Shown here: positions 50,896-61,269 of the stretch, piece by piece
Position numbering within the stretch: position 1 is the first letter of the stretch
How the letters are laid out: each line of letters begins with the position of its first letter
Origin: Ricordea florida
Lineage: Eukaryota; Cnidaria; Anthozoa; Corallimorpharia; Ricordeidae
Length of the DNA: 64,000 nt
Assembly: GCA_949710005.1 (NCBI GenBank)
Contig: OX453287.1
Span: 18,561,017-18,625,016 of the forward strand
Reading direction: 5' to 3'
Notes under the pieces: generated by a model
The model's database searches: none
Seen by the model: the letters and a program-made list of their open reading frames with translations, nothing else
What the model was told of the DNA's origin: nothing
Made by a program: the position numbers and the translations under genes

Positions 50896-51504
50896 ATGAA
50901 TCCCAGTACTTTGAATACTAACGCTACTGGAAATTGTAATTCCTTAAACTCATCAACGCCAACGCTAAACGAAACTTTGCGGCGAGCACAGGGAATGCTT
51001 AGAGAAAGCACCTCTTCCGGCCTCTTTCGTCGATTGAACAGACAAGAAAGGTTGAGAGTGGCATCTGGGGTTGCATACCAGCGTACTGACCAGCCTAAGC
51101 CTACAGCGAAGAAAGAAAAGAAACCTGTGGAATTTTCTCTTCTTAGATGCTGTGATGATGACATGGAAGAAGCTAAGGTTCACCATCTACAGTGGGATTC
51201 TGTGATCGCCAGTGGTATGCTTTTATTAGAAGAAGGTGACGATGAATTGGCCATACGTAAAGCAGTGAAAGAGGCCTTAAGAGCAAAATTTCCCTTACTT
51301 GGCCCAAATGATTTTGATTTCGTGAAAGTCCGCCACAAGACAATTACCACACTTCAGCTTGGTCCGGGAGCGGAGTATAATTATGCTGTTGTTAAAAAGG
51401 GGTTGTTGTATGTCGAGGTGAAGCAGGGATATGAGTTTGTGTGCCGTGAAGAAGATGGAAACGATGTAGATTTAATCATAGTTAGTAGAGGGGTGATTAA
51501 ATGA
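50896..51504 (+). CDS. HECT-ligase-associated N-terminal-region protein
   Basis: The frame is open from 50764; the first ATG is at 50896. Segments LLRCCDDDMEEAKVHHLQ and GPGAEYNYAVVKKGLLYVEV are familiar from the N-terminal region of G2/M-phase E3-ligase-like HECT proteins, which are expanded in cnidarians (from memory). The HECT domain is absent. The stop overlaps the start of the next ORF (ATGA). It lies between the arms of a transposon, so it is probably captured cargo or part of an unusual element. Confidence 0.6.
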   Translation: MNPSTLNTNATGNCNSLNSSTPTLNETLRRAQGMLRESTSSGLFRRLNRQERLRVASGVAYQRTDQPKPTAKKEKKPVEFSLLRCCDDDMEEAKVHHLQWDSVIASGMLLLEEGDDELAIRKAVKEALRAKFPLLGPNDFDFVKVRHKTITTLQLGPGAEYNYAVVKKGLLYVEVKQGYEFVCREEDGNDVDLIIVSRGVIK

Positions 51505-51779
51505 ACTCTGTATGTGACAGCTCAGCTAGTCACACTGTTGGCCGTGAAGTACAGGTAGATGAAGATGAAAATGCTACGCCTGTTGTGGCTGAAAATCAGG
51601 AAGCCGCTGATCAGGATAGCGAAAATGGAGATGTCTCCGATAGTGCAGTCCCAAGAGTTGATCAGCTGGTTGAAGAAATTCGTAATCAAGAGTTAAAAGA
51701 TCCTGTTGAAATTTTGCGTTTATTACAAAAAAAGCTTATTCAAGGGCGTGATTTGAGATTTAATTCCAGGAAAAATTAA
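51501..51779 (+). CDS. HECT-ligase-associated second ORF (92 aa)
   Basis: An acidic N-terminal half followed by VDQLVEEIRNQELKDPVEIL and RLLQKKLIQGRDLRF. In cnidarian HECT proteins this segment follows directly on the one encoded upstream, just before the catalytic domain. Here it is in a separate frame that starts at an ATGA overlap and stops before any HECT domain. Either a frameshift has split one ORF or the two are translated by reinitiation. Confidence 0.58.
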   Translation: MNSVCDSSASHTVGREVQVDEDENATPVVAENQEAADQDSENGDVSDSAVPRVDQLVEEIRNQELKDPVEILRLLQKKLIQGRDLRFNSRKN

Positions 51780-52042
51780 GCCCTCACTTTCAGAGATATT
51801 TCACTGACACTTGATCAGACTATAGTTAATAGATCAGATGGACTTAGTTTATTGTCGACAAGACTGAACTGTACAACGATAGTGTAGTAATAAGTTACTT
51901 AGCAATCTATGACGTAACATAAGTGATTGATAGATTCTAGATGTTCATGGCACTCGCAATTATACCAAGACCTCCTTCTGAATAAAGGAAGGAGGCCTCC
52001 CCGGACGTTTGGTGTGAACAGTTAATGAAGGTAGCTCGCAGG

Positions 52043-52324
52043 TCAATGTAGATCGATTGGTGTCGTAATAATACTGGTTATAGAACTTAATAAACGCCTT
52101 TTCAACTTGAGAATAAATCTCACAAGATCTCTCCATTTAGATGCATCCTGGTCAGCAAGAGACGGGATATTCCCAATAGCATTCAAGAACTGCACTGTCT
52201 CACCTAATAACTTATCGTGTATCAGCACTTCATCGAGAGAAACGCCTCGCCTTTTTTGACTGTTGCCTATTTTTTCGGATCTCTCTAAAACATGTTTTAA
52301 AAATATCTCGACGTCCTCTGCCAT
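52043..52324 (-). CDS. Unknown helical protein inside the transposon (93 aa)
   Basis: ATG at 52324 (MAEDVEIFLKHVLERSEKIG). It is all-helical with a basic C-terminus (LKLKRRLLSS). It is convergent with the HECT-associated ORFs and starts just inside the right arm. Family not recognised. Confidence 0.45.
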   Translation of the reverse strand: MAEDVEIFLKHVLERSEKIGNSQKRRGVSLDEVLIHDKLLGETVQFLNAIGNIPSLADQDASKWRDLVRFILKLKRRLLSSITSIITTPIDLH

Positions 52325-52669
52325 TTCCAAGTGACTGCTTGATTTGTTATTTTCTTCAAAAGCGGCAGAGACGAACCATCCATTAACCACTTGAAACCCG
52401 GCCGCCAGAACAAAATGGCCGCCACTGATGTGACAAGTGACCTCACGCGAGCCAGCTTGGCCGAGCTCGCCCCAGGAAGATTAAATGAAATTTACTGCAG
52501 GTTTAAATCAAATTTACAGCAGGTTTAAATGAAGTTTACAGCAGGTTTAAATGAAATTTATCGTAGGTTTAAATGAAAAAATTGCCTCAAAGATTAAATG
52601 AATTTGATTGGGAAGTTTAAATTAGAAATTTGAAAAGATTAAATTAAATTTGGATTTTAAACAATAATT

Positions 52670-53233
52670 AGTCGGGTAACCGACTATAGGTTTACACTCG
52701 AGTTTCATCGTAAATCGCAGTCACGTGCAATGGGGAATACCGCAGACACGTAATACAGGCGCAACCTTCTTTCTACGATGTCGAAGTCGAAGTCGACGGC
52801 GAATACGTCGGAAACAAATGGTGTCATCTTTTCTACGCTCAAACATACAGACCCACACACCGTTCGCGGTAGAACCACTCTAAAGGATGGCGTGTGTAAT
52901 GAGCGTATTTCGAAACGGGTCGTTCCGCGAACTGAAAATAGCAAAAGAATAAAAAATGAAAGGATTTAGCGAATGTCTCACTAGAATCAAACCAGAAATC
53001 AAACGAGTTACCAGTGAACAGAAAATGTGGACAGAGTGACAGAAGAGCATTTGCTGATAAAGACAAGATTCCTCGCGATGAAACTCGAGGAAACGACAAC
53101 AAAGATGCCACGTTGGAAACCAGGACCTTGGTACTTTTAGCATTTCTTTTTTGGACCACTCCGCACCATAAGTGGTCAACACTCATAACAGCACGTCTAC
53201 CTGTTGCCCGACTTACGATCTTAGATCGTCTTG
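52670..53233 (+). mobile_element. Helentron-like non-autonomous element (HINE), copy 2
   Basis: It is inserted in the right arm of the TTTGCT-flanked transposon. The left arm shows the empty site (ATTGTTTAAAATCC region near 50527), so insertion at TT can be read directly. 5' end AGTCGGGTAACCGACTATAGG; 3' end with GTTGCCCGACT, the hairpin ACGATCTTAGATCGT and CTTG. Confidence 0.75.
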
Positions 53234-53352
53234 TTCACTTTAAATCTAAATACATTTCGACATCAAAGTTTAAATTTAAACTGAACGAAGTTCAAATCAA
53301 ATAAAAATTAACCAAGATTAAATTTTGCTACATATGGGCAGCCATATTTGCT

Positions 53353-53440
53353 CCCACGAGTCTCCTATAGCTCAGTGGTAGAGCGTCCGAACTGGTAATC
53401 GGAAAGTCTTCAGTTCAACTCTTGTAAGGAGAACTTGGAT
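53353..53440 (+). repeat. Dispersed repeat copy 2, tRNA-like part
   Basis: CTCCTATAGCTCAGTGGTAG (A box) and CAGTTCAACTCTTGTAAGG (B box) form a tRNA-like head with a 5-bp anticodon stem and an 8-nt loop. The loop size and weak T arm make a working tRNA unlikely. Confidence 0.65.
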
Positions 53441-55280
53441 TTGCTTCTTCCGAATTTGTCTGTAACAGTACTGAAAAATACATCTTTTCACCGAGATTAC
53501 CATGCATATTTTTCAGAAGTTGGTCTTTCCTAATGAGCCATATCGTAAGTCAGTACCAGTTATCGAGAAAAAAAACTCCCCGGTCAAACCTTTATCGTAA
53601 TGATTTGTACCGAATAAAACTCGCAACACTCACGTGAGACAATCCGTTTCGTCGATAATATGACTTTTTTTAGAACAGAATTCTACAAGATACGTTTTTT
53701 TTTCTACACGGAAACTCTTTAAAACTGCCGCCATTTTGAAACATCTATGGAGTACGAAAACTGATTTTTTTTTTTTCACTTCTGCCTACATTTTCCGATT
53801 TCTAATTCTAAGACTGGTTCGCTAACTCGAAGAAATTTGACAAGTATATTAAAGAGATGTCCAAGAGCTCGAGCTGGACTCATGTTTGACGCTTTTTTTA
53901 CACATCCCCTCGACAACAACATGCCGGCTTGACAACAGCTGCATGCTTCTGTTTACAAAACAACAGCAAAGTTACATCTTGTCGTTAAAACTAGTTTCAA
54001 TTTCTCAATCGAGGGTTTATTAGAGGGTTTATTATTTCGTGGAATAATAATTTTATTAGTAATAAAATTATTATTCCACGAAATCGAGTTGTAAATGAAC
54101 TACAGTCAACTCGGCGCTTCGCGTCAGGTTGGCTATAAGCTCATGCACGACTCGATTTCGTGGAATAAAGAGGCCAATATTGCACCGATCCAGAATGTTA
54201 AAGATAGTGAGGTGCTTCTAAACGAACTACGAATGCACTCCGTTTGGCAATAATTCCAGTGGGAATCTTACCAAGGGAGTGAATAGGTACACAGCTGTAT
54301 GAGAATAAAATCCGCCGATCTGTTCAAATTTAATGACCAAATCAACTGATTCGCTAGATTTACTTAAATCTGAATAAGCAAACAACTAGTAGGGCTGATT
54401 TTGATACTGGACAAACTGTACAGAAGAAAAATTTTTGACTTGAGTACTTAAAGTTGCGTGTGTTCGTTGTTTGAAATTGCGTTCTTGCAAACGGAACGAG
54501 TCATCATAGATCGCAACACTGGACAATCCATTTATCCTACAACGAGAAAAAAAAGTGAAACTAGGTCAATGGCACACCGATTTGAAAACACCAATCAAGG
54601 CCGACCAAAAATTAACTTTCCAGAACTAAGTGTTCCGAACTTTTAGACATACACAGTGCGGAATCGAAGCATCCAGTTGATTCGCGGCTCACGTTATTTT
54701 CGTAATTCCAGAAATTTGCTAATTTATCGCCACATTCTGCAATTCGCGATATCATAAAAAAAACATCCGCCGACTTGAAAACCCATTTAACCCCTTGTTA
54801 AGACATCCTGATTCTTCATTTCGCTAAGTTGGAAAAAACAGTGTAATCAGGCAAACCTTCACTGAAATAATTCATAACATTTCACTTTGAGAAGTCGTTA
54901 TACTACATACAAACTGGTTCAACTAAACAACTTGCAAGATGTGTTTTTCAGCGAAATTTCCAGTTATTTTTGTTCGTGTGCAAAGTATTACTTATACATA
55001 AGGGGGATATTGAGTGGCCTTCAAAGCTGCTTAATTCTATCAAAATCGCTAGTGAACCCTTTTAAAAATCCTTTGTTACTTAGCTTTGCTTTTTCATACC
55101 TCCTCACATGAAATGTACTTAGCTCAATTAGCATGGTAGCAGGTGGTAAACTTTCTTCCCGTGGTGGCCAAAACAAAAACGTGGTTCATTGCTTTTGGAC
55201 GCCATATTTCACACGTTCAAGTGACCCGCACGCGTCCAATATGGCGCACCGCATGAAAAAAAGTTAGGCGCTGGAACTGG
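53441..55280. other. Stretch without a gene; one palindrome
   Basis: No coding exon was recognised. At 54035-54085 a perfect palindrome (TTTCGTGGAATAATAATTTT and its inverse) with a further ACTCGATTTCGTGGAATAA copy at 54151 looks like a MITE. Confidence 0.5.
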
Positions 55281-55822
55281 ACGTAATAAAATGGAAAGCT
55301 ACTTAACAGTACTGTACTGTGGTGCTGTTTTTTTTACTATACAGCGTGGTTTTAATTTTCTCACCTGTGAATCAAACCATGCGGTGTGACTATTCTTTGG
55401 AAAGCTACTGAACAGTATTGTAATGTTTGTTTTACTATACAGTATGGTTCTAAATTTTACATCTGTGGATCAAACCATGCAGTGTGACCTTTCTGTGTAC
55501 ACTATACTATACAGTCCTACTGTTTATTGAACAGTACTGTACTGTGGTACTGTTTGTTTTACTATACAGTGTGGATCAAACCATGCACTGTAACCATTCT
55601 TTGTAAAGCTGCTGAACAGTACTGTACTGTGGTACTGTGTGTTTTACTATACAGTGTGGTTCTAACTTTTTCATCTGTGGATCAAACCATGCAGTGTGAC
55701 CATTCTTTGTAAAGCTACTGAACAGTACTGTACTGTGGTACTGTTTGTTTTACTATACAGTGTGGTTCTAACTTTTTCATCTGTGGATCAAACCATGCAG
55801 TGTGACCATTCTTTGTAAAGCT
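55280..55822. repeat. 106-bp satellite array, first part
   Basis: About five units; GAACAGTACTGTACTGTGGT recurs at 55614 and 55720, giving the period of 106 bp. The array breaks off at 55822 and resumes at 58886. Confidence 0.9.
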
Positions 55823-56864
55823 AATATATAGATTTAGCCAAGCCTAAAAGCGGGGCTCCCGTTAGTACTTTCATTTCACTTTAAACTGTAAAAGCATTCT
55901 AAAATATTGCGAAGGAATTCACAAACGTTTTTAACTATAGTTAAGTGTCGAGGTCGGTTAACTTGCTATGATTTTTGTCTAAACTTTCGTCTGCCATAAG
56001 TACGGTCTTTCTACCTACAAAGTCATGGAGTATATTCTACAAAAAACACAAATCAATGTACTGTATTCTATTCCTGATGAAATTAACCATTCTATTTGCG
56101 TAAATATATTTAAAAGATTTTTACACGCTACTGGGAAATGCAGGACACAACTCTTGTCATTTTCGTGTTCAAACGAACACCTCGGTAAAATAAATGTTTA
56201 CTCCAAGCATGGTGCAAAGAAAATTAATTTTACAGATTGCCCTTCGGGCAAGCTGTAACCAACATCTACCAGCCCGAAAAACATTTTTCACGAGAATGAA
56301 AAAATAATTATTAATTATTCTTTTCTTAATTACATTGTAAGTTTAAAAAATTACTGCCTTCATTTATTCACTAAAATCAGCAGTAGTTACTTAAACAAAA
56401 GAAATAAATAACCGTAAAAGTGTGAACTATAAGTAGACCTGGTCCAACGCAACACGTGAATGACTAACATACATTCTAGACATTTTACAATTAAGAAGAA
56501 CATTTTTTACGAAAACAACGGCGTTGAAACCAAAGTTCTCAATCGACACACTAAATGACAACGTCGACAACGAGAAAAGCTGCCAGTGAAAGCGCTACAT
56601 TCTGCAATTTGCCGCCAAGAGAAAATTCCCGCGGGAGTATTTCTTAGCCGTCGACAGGAGATGTTTATATGATTAAAGGACATAAAAATTTGAAATCTTT
56701 CATCAGTTTGCTTCTCATTCAAAAGTAGTGCATTCAGAAGATCATTTTTCTGAAGAAGGTTTGTTTAGAAGTCGGTTTTCCAAGTCAAGTGTCAAGTTTA
56801 AGGGAAAGTGGAAAGTGCGAGTGCTGAGTCACGCATCAGTGAGCAAATATTATGCAGACAAAAC

Positions 56865-57213
56865 TTATGCAAATTTGTGGTCCATAGCACGGAGTCTTTC
56901 CACTTCTCGGCTTTCTTCGCTACAATTTTGTCTGTTTTCCACAGCACGGAGTCTTTCCGCTTCTCGGCTTTCTTCGCTACAATTTTGTCTGTTTTCCACA
57001 GCACGGAGTCTTACCGCTTCTCGGCTTTCTTCGCTAAAATTTTGTCTGTTTTCCACAGCAAGAAGTCTTTCCGCTTCTCGGCATTCTTCGCTACAATTTT
57101 GTCTGTTTTCCACAGCACGGAATCTTTCCGCTTCTCGGCGTTCTTCGTTAACATTTTGTCTATTTTCTCGAGCCCGGACTCTTTCAGCTTGTCGGCGTTC
57201 TTCGCTATAATTC
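56865..57213 (-). pseudogene. Coding minisatellite of 20-residue repeats
   Basis: On the minus strand ENRQNCSEESREAERLRAV repeats five to six times (60-bp DNA units). The N-terminal part lies beyond the LINE, at 58260-58330 (MSEVDRQRRRARERERRRNY). The LINE thus split a basic/acidic repeat protein; the frame ends at 56865 after MDHKFA. Similar repeats occur at the start of some cnidarian Helitron proteins, from memory. Antisense ORFs across the array are artefacts of the repeat. Confidence 0.55.
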
Positions 57214-58253
57214 GCGTTGAATACAACGGCGCTTTGCTTTGCTGACGACACCCAGATTTACCTTTCCTTCCGACCTTGTTCTATCCATTCGGAATTTAAC
57301 GCTGTCTCTGTCATTGAAAAGTGCATCGCTGATGTCCGCTCTTGGTTTATTGGTAATCGTCTAATGATCAATGACGCGAAAACTGAATTTCTAATTATTG
57401 GTACTCGTCAACAACTTGAAAAAACATCTATTGATTCTATTATCATTGGCGACACTGTCATTAAACCGTTAGAAAGCGTCCGGAACCTTGGGGCCTGGTT
57501 CGATGTTCATATGCGAATGAATGTTCACATTGGCAAGATTTGTAGCAAGGCTTTTCGCGGACTATACAACATAAGACAGATAAGAAAATTCCTTACCGCG
57601 CAATCCACAAAGACACTGATCCACGCCTTTGTATCTTCGCACCTTGATTACTGCAATGCACTTCTATTTGGTCTACCTAAATACCAGCTTGATCGTTTAC
57701 AGAAAGTTCAGAACGCCGCGGCTAGAGTGATTTTTCGGATTGCGAAATTTGATCATATCACACCCGCTCTTATCGACTTACATTGGCTTCCAGTATCGTT
57801 TAGAGTTCAGTTTAAATTGCTTCTTCTTGTTTACAAGGCACTACACAACCAAAGTCCTTCCTACATAAAAGATCTTTTATCCCTGAAACCAGCTGCTAAT
57901 TACGCTCTTCGTTCATCTGCAAAATCTCTTCTGGTCGTTCCAAAAGTCAACTGCTCTACACTTGGGGATCGGGCCTTTGCTCATGCTGCACCTGTTTTAT
58001 GGAACTCGCTGCCATTAACTATAAGAACAAGTAGCAGCCTCGCCATTTTTAAAAAGCAACTGAAAACATTTCTTTTTAAGGAAGCTTTTGATTTGTTGGA
58101 ATAGTTTTAAAGTTTAGCATAGTTGTTGAAACAGTTTTAAAGTTTAGTGATTTCTATTTATTCATTTATTTTAACTTAATGTAAAGCGCTTTTGAATATT
58201 TTTGTATAGTTCTAGCGCTATACAAGTCTATTATTATTATTATTATTATTATA
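57214..58253 (+). mobile_element. 5'-truncated CR1/L2-like LINE
   Basis: It begins just before the reverse transcriptase catalytic box and ends in an (ATT)n tail at 58229-58252. ATAATT is present at both edges (57206 and 58253), a probable short target duplication. It is inserted into the 20-residue-repeat gene. Confidence 0.8.
57217..58104 (+). pseudogene. LINE ORF2, C-terminal 295 residues
   Basis: Starts ALCFADDTQIYLSF, where FADD is the reverse transcriptase YxDD box. Thumb and C-terminal segments follow: KTEFLIIGTRQQ, VRNLGAWFDVHM, VSSHLDYCNALLFGLP, LQKVQNAAARVIF, TPALIDLHWLPVSFRVQFKL and APVLWNSLPLTIR. The frame is intact to its stop, so the insertion is fairly recent, but the endonuclease and most of the RT domain are missing. 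Confidence 0.88.
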
Positions 58254-58886
58254 ATTTCGTCTCCTTTCTCTTTCCCGAGCGCGCCTTCTTTGGCGATCTA
58301 CTTCGCTCATTCTTCCTCAGTTAATTCTTGCTCTCTTTCCCGTTGCTCTTCACCTGAACCCTGTGTTCTGCAAATTATATTTTCTCTGCTATTGTTTGTT
58401 GACATAGCAATAGAAATTGTTTCGTTTATCCTTTAGTAAAACTTTAACAGCGTAGACTAGTAATATTGTGTCTCAAAAAGACAATGAACTGAAAATTTCT
58501 TTTTCAGTCGTCAACGCAATTTTCCGCCAAAAATATGCGGGCTACCAGAACAGCTTCCAAATAAATCACGTCACCTCGATGAGTTGACACATGAGCCCAC
58601 AATATGGTCATGTGATGCTGGTCAGTGGCTATCCCTTTTTGACAGCTGTCAATTGACCATATTGTGAATGTCCAATATAAAAGATGTGGATTTGCCAAGA
58701 CAAGCCTGAGATACCCCTCCCTTCCTTTTCGGGTAGTCTCCCCTACCCTACCCGTACAATCTGTAGACGCGTACGGACGTACGTACGCTCGGTCAGTCAC
58801 GTGACAACCAAAGGAAAAGAGGGTGACCATATTCCATGAGTATGGGGCTCTGCTCCACGCGCGCTTCGCGCGCGGGAGCCCCGCTA

Positions 58887-59219
58887 CTTAACAGTACTGT
58901 ATTGTGGTACTGTTTGTTTTACTATACAGTGTGGTTCTAACTCAACTTTGGAATAGTTTATCATTAAATTTAAGAAGGCAGGCATCGGCTAGCTTGATTA
59001 GAAAGAAATTTAAAAAGTTGTTATTAGATGAACAAAAAATTTTAGTACATTTTTTTCCGTGATTTGCAATGCATTAGCTTTTATATACTTTTTAGGTCTG
59101 TATTATTACGTATTTAGTCGATTTTTAGGTGTTTATAAATTTTAATCTGTATTTCGTGAGGGCTACAAGTTTGTTAGTACTTTTGTACTATTATGTACTA
59201 CCCTCGTTAAATAAAGCCG

Positions 59220-59252
<33 letters not shown>

Positions 59253-59690
59253 AACTCTTTCATCTGTGGATCAAACCATGCAGTGTGACCATTCTTTGTA
59301 AAGCTACTAAACAGGACTGTACTGTGGTACTGTTTGTTTTACTATACAGTGTGGTTCTAACTCTTTCATCTGTGTATCAAACCATGCAGTGTGACCATTC
59401 TTTGTAAAGCTACTAAACAGTACTGTACTGTGGTACTGTTTGTTTTACTATACAGTGTGGTTCTAACTCTTTCATCTGTGTATCAAACCATGCAGTGTGA
59501 CCATTCTTTGTAAAGCTACTAAACAGTGCTGTACTATGGTACTGTTTGTTTTACTATGCAATGTGGTTCTATCTTTTTCATATGAAGATTAAACCATACA
59601 TTGTGACCACCCTTTACAAAGCTATACTACACTATGCTGTACTACGGTACTCTTTGTTTTGCTATATACAGCATAAGAAATTGGGTAAAT
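58887..59690. repeat. 106-bp satellite array, second part
   Basis: It resumes after the 3 kb element. Several units with TTTACTATACAGTGTGGTTC and CATGCAGTGTGACCATTC. A LINE 3' fragment interrupts the first unit at 58935-59250. Confidence 0.88.
58935..59250 (+). mobile_element. LINE 3'-end fragment with (TTAC)n tail
   Basis: LWNSLSLNLRRQASASLIRK-like end of an ORF2, then a 3' UTR ending in TTACTTACTTAC at 59220-59250. Flanked on both sides by TCTAACT of the satellite. Confidence 0.75.
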
Positions 59691-59699
59691 CAAGCGAGT

Positions 59700-59830
59700 T
59701 GATTAAGTAAGTTTACCACTGTAAGGTAAAAGGGAGGTGCTGACGTTTCGAGCGTTAGCCCTTCGTCGGAGCGAAGGGCTTACGCTCGAAACGTCAGCAC
59801 CTCCCTTTTAAGTAGGCAGAAATAAAATAA
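59700..59830. repeat. Palindromic MITE
   Basis: GGAGGTGCTGACGTTTCGAG and its inverse CTCGAAACGTCAGCACCTCC enclose GCCCTTCGTCGGAGCGAAGGGC, so the core is one near-perfect hairpin. Confidence 0.88.
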
Positions 59831-60164
59831 AAACTCAGTTTACGGGCTCCAACTATCTTTCAAAACGGCGGCTCTTTGTAAGAGTTTCACTTTTGTTCGT
59901 AATAAACAATTTCGCTGTATAATTTGCTCACTTACCGTCGAATAATTTCATCTCTTATTTATTTGCTTCGGTACTATTTTTTGGTATATTTTTTTCAAGC
60001 AAGACTTGAATTTCTCCCCGTCTAATTCAAGAAATCATTCTTCCATGATGGCCGTTTTCCGTACTAATAGTACATGAGCCTGTGAGTAGGGAACCAATCA
60101 GAGGGCGCGTTTGCTTATGTCCTGGGGTTGCAGATATATAATAATGCTACTTATACAACTATCA

Positions 60165-60440
60165 TTTCATCTGTGGATCAAACCATGCAGCGTGACCGAT
60201 ACCCTTAGCTTCTCTGGAAAGTTATTGAACACTACTGTACTCAGTAGTGTTTGTTTTACTATACACCGTTGTTCTAACTTTTTTTATTTGAGGATAAAAC
60301 CATGCAGTGCGATCATTCTTTGGAAAGCAAAGCTACTGAACAGTTCTGTACTGTCGTACTGTTTGTTTTACTATACAGTGTTGTTCTAACCTTTTTATCT
60401 CGGTGGATCAAACTATGCAGCGTGACCATTCTTTGGTCGA
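60165..60440. repeat. 106-bp satellite array, third part
   Basis: Two to three diverged units (GATCAAACCATGCAGCGTGA, TTTGTTTTACTATACAGTG). Confidence 0.85.
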
Positions 60441-60540
60441 GAAGATAGAAGAAGAAGAAGAAGCTAGAGAAGAAGCTAGAGAAGAAGCTAGAGAAGAAGC
60501 TAGAGAAGAAGCTAGAGAAGAAGCTAGAGAAGAAGCTTCT
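60440..60540. repeat. 12-bp tandem repeat
   Basis: GAAGCTAGAGAA repeated about seven times, directly after the satellite. Confidence 0.92.
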
Positions 60541-61107
60541 TTGGTCAAGAAGTTAGAGACGCCCCCTGCTGCGCCTCGAACATCGCTTACGCTTCTTTCG
60601 TGCTTAGCAACCTCACACGAGCGTCCATAACTCGATTGTTGCACGCTGCACGTTTACCATTTCTTCAGTTGAGTATGCGCCGACAAATCAAAGATCTGTA
60701 CAGGTCGGTAATTTCGGGTCATTAATTTTCAAATTCAAATCACCCACTGACTATAAAACATCAACATCAGCATTTTTAAACTCTGCAGTTGAACACTTCA
60801 GTGCTGATAGCGTCACGAAGATTACTTCACATTTGTGTTCGGATCAAACATTTCAAGGCGGAGATTTATCCTGTTTTCCAAAAAATAAAATGGGGTTAAC
60901 GTACTCGGCTACAAATCTGAGCTTTTTGATCACTATTGTTCTTCCATATGTAGTGTTTCTCAGTTGGCTACTGATAAAGCGGAAAATTCAAAACAATGGA
61001 CCCACTTTTTCCGCTTCCAAAGACTTACATAGAGACAATTGCTATTTAAATCCATGGGTTTAGAAAGAGCACAGGTCGTTTCCACGAAAAGTTGCGTGTC
61101 CTCCGCC

Positions 61108-61204
61108 ATGAACGTAAACAACTTCTTTTACTTAAGCATCGTGTTGCTCGCTGGTTCCAAAAACGTTTTCACCCTTGCTGATAGAGATATCGGCAGCCAC
61201 CAAG
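61108..61204 (+). CDS. Possible signal-peptide first exon
   Basis: ATG at 61108: MNVNNFFYLSIVLLAGSKNV then FTLADRDIGSHQ, followed by a GTATGA donor at 61205. The hydrophobic core suits a secretory signal peptide. No second exon was found to the right in this window, so it remains a guess. Confidence 0.3.
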
Positions 61205-61269
61205 GTATGAACAATGTAATCAAATCAGTTTGTGTAGAGCTGTTTGAGAAAGCATGCCTGTGCTAATGA

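Larger units (their letters stand above)
50420..53346. mobile_element. DNA transposon with 6-bp target duplication carrying HECT-associated ORFs
   Basis: Inverted arms of more than 350 bp begin TATGGCTGCCCATATGTAGC and include repeated ATTTAAACCTGC words and an inner GC-rich part (GGGGCGAGCTCGGC). The direct repeat TTTGCT flanks both ends (50414-50419 and 53347-53352). The interrupted host repeat has an uninterrupted relative at 48660-48985 with one copy of the site. The element carries plus-strand ORFs at 50896-51779 and a minus-strand ORF at 52324-52043. No transposase is recognised, so it is non-autonomous or of an unfamiliar class. The right arm contains a later HINE insertion. Confidence 0.82.
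55823..58886. mobile_element. Helitron/Helentron-like element interrupting the satellite
   Basis: It is inserted in a satellite unit without a visible target duplication. AGCGGGGCTCCCG near the left end (55847-55859) is inverted as CGGGAGCCCCGCT at the right end (58873-58885). A strong hairpin CGCGCGC-TTC-GCGCGCG lies 12 nt before the right terminus. Asymmetric inverted repeats plus a subterminal hairpin are Helitron/Helentron-like. Inside are a 60-bp coding minisatellite and a later LINE insertion. No Rep/helicase was recognised. Confidence 0.6.

Noticed and set aside
53359..53432. tRNA gene
   Set aside because: A- and B-box-like segments are present but the anticodon loop has 8 nt and the T arm is weak; the sequence is part of a dispersed repeat also found at 48660-48985.
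56728..57245. Plus-strand ORFs with repeated RSLSASRLSSLQFCLFSTA
   Set aside because: Antisense of the 60-bp minisatellite; the minus-strand reading has the basic/acidic helical repeat and an upstream part beyond the LINE.
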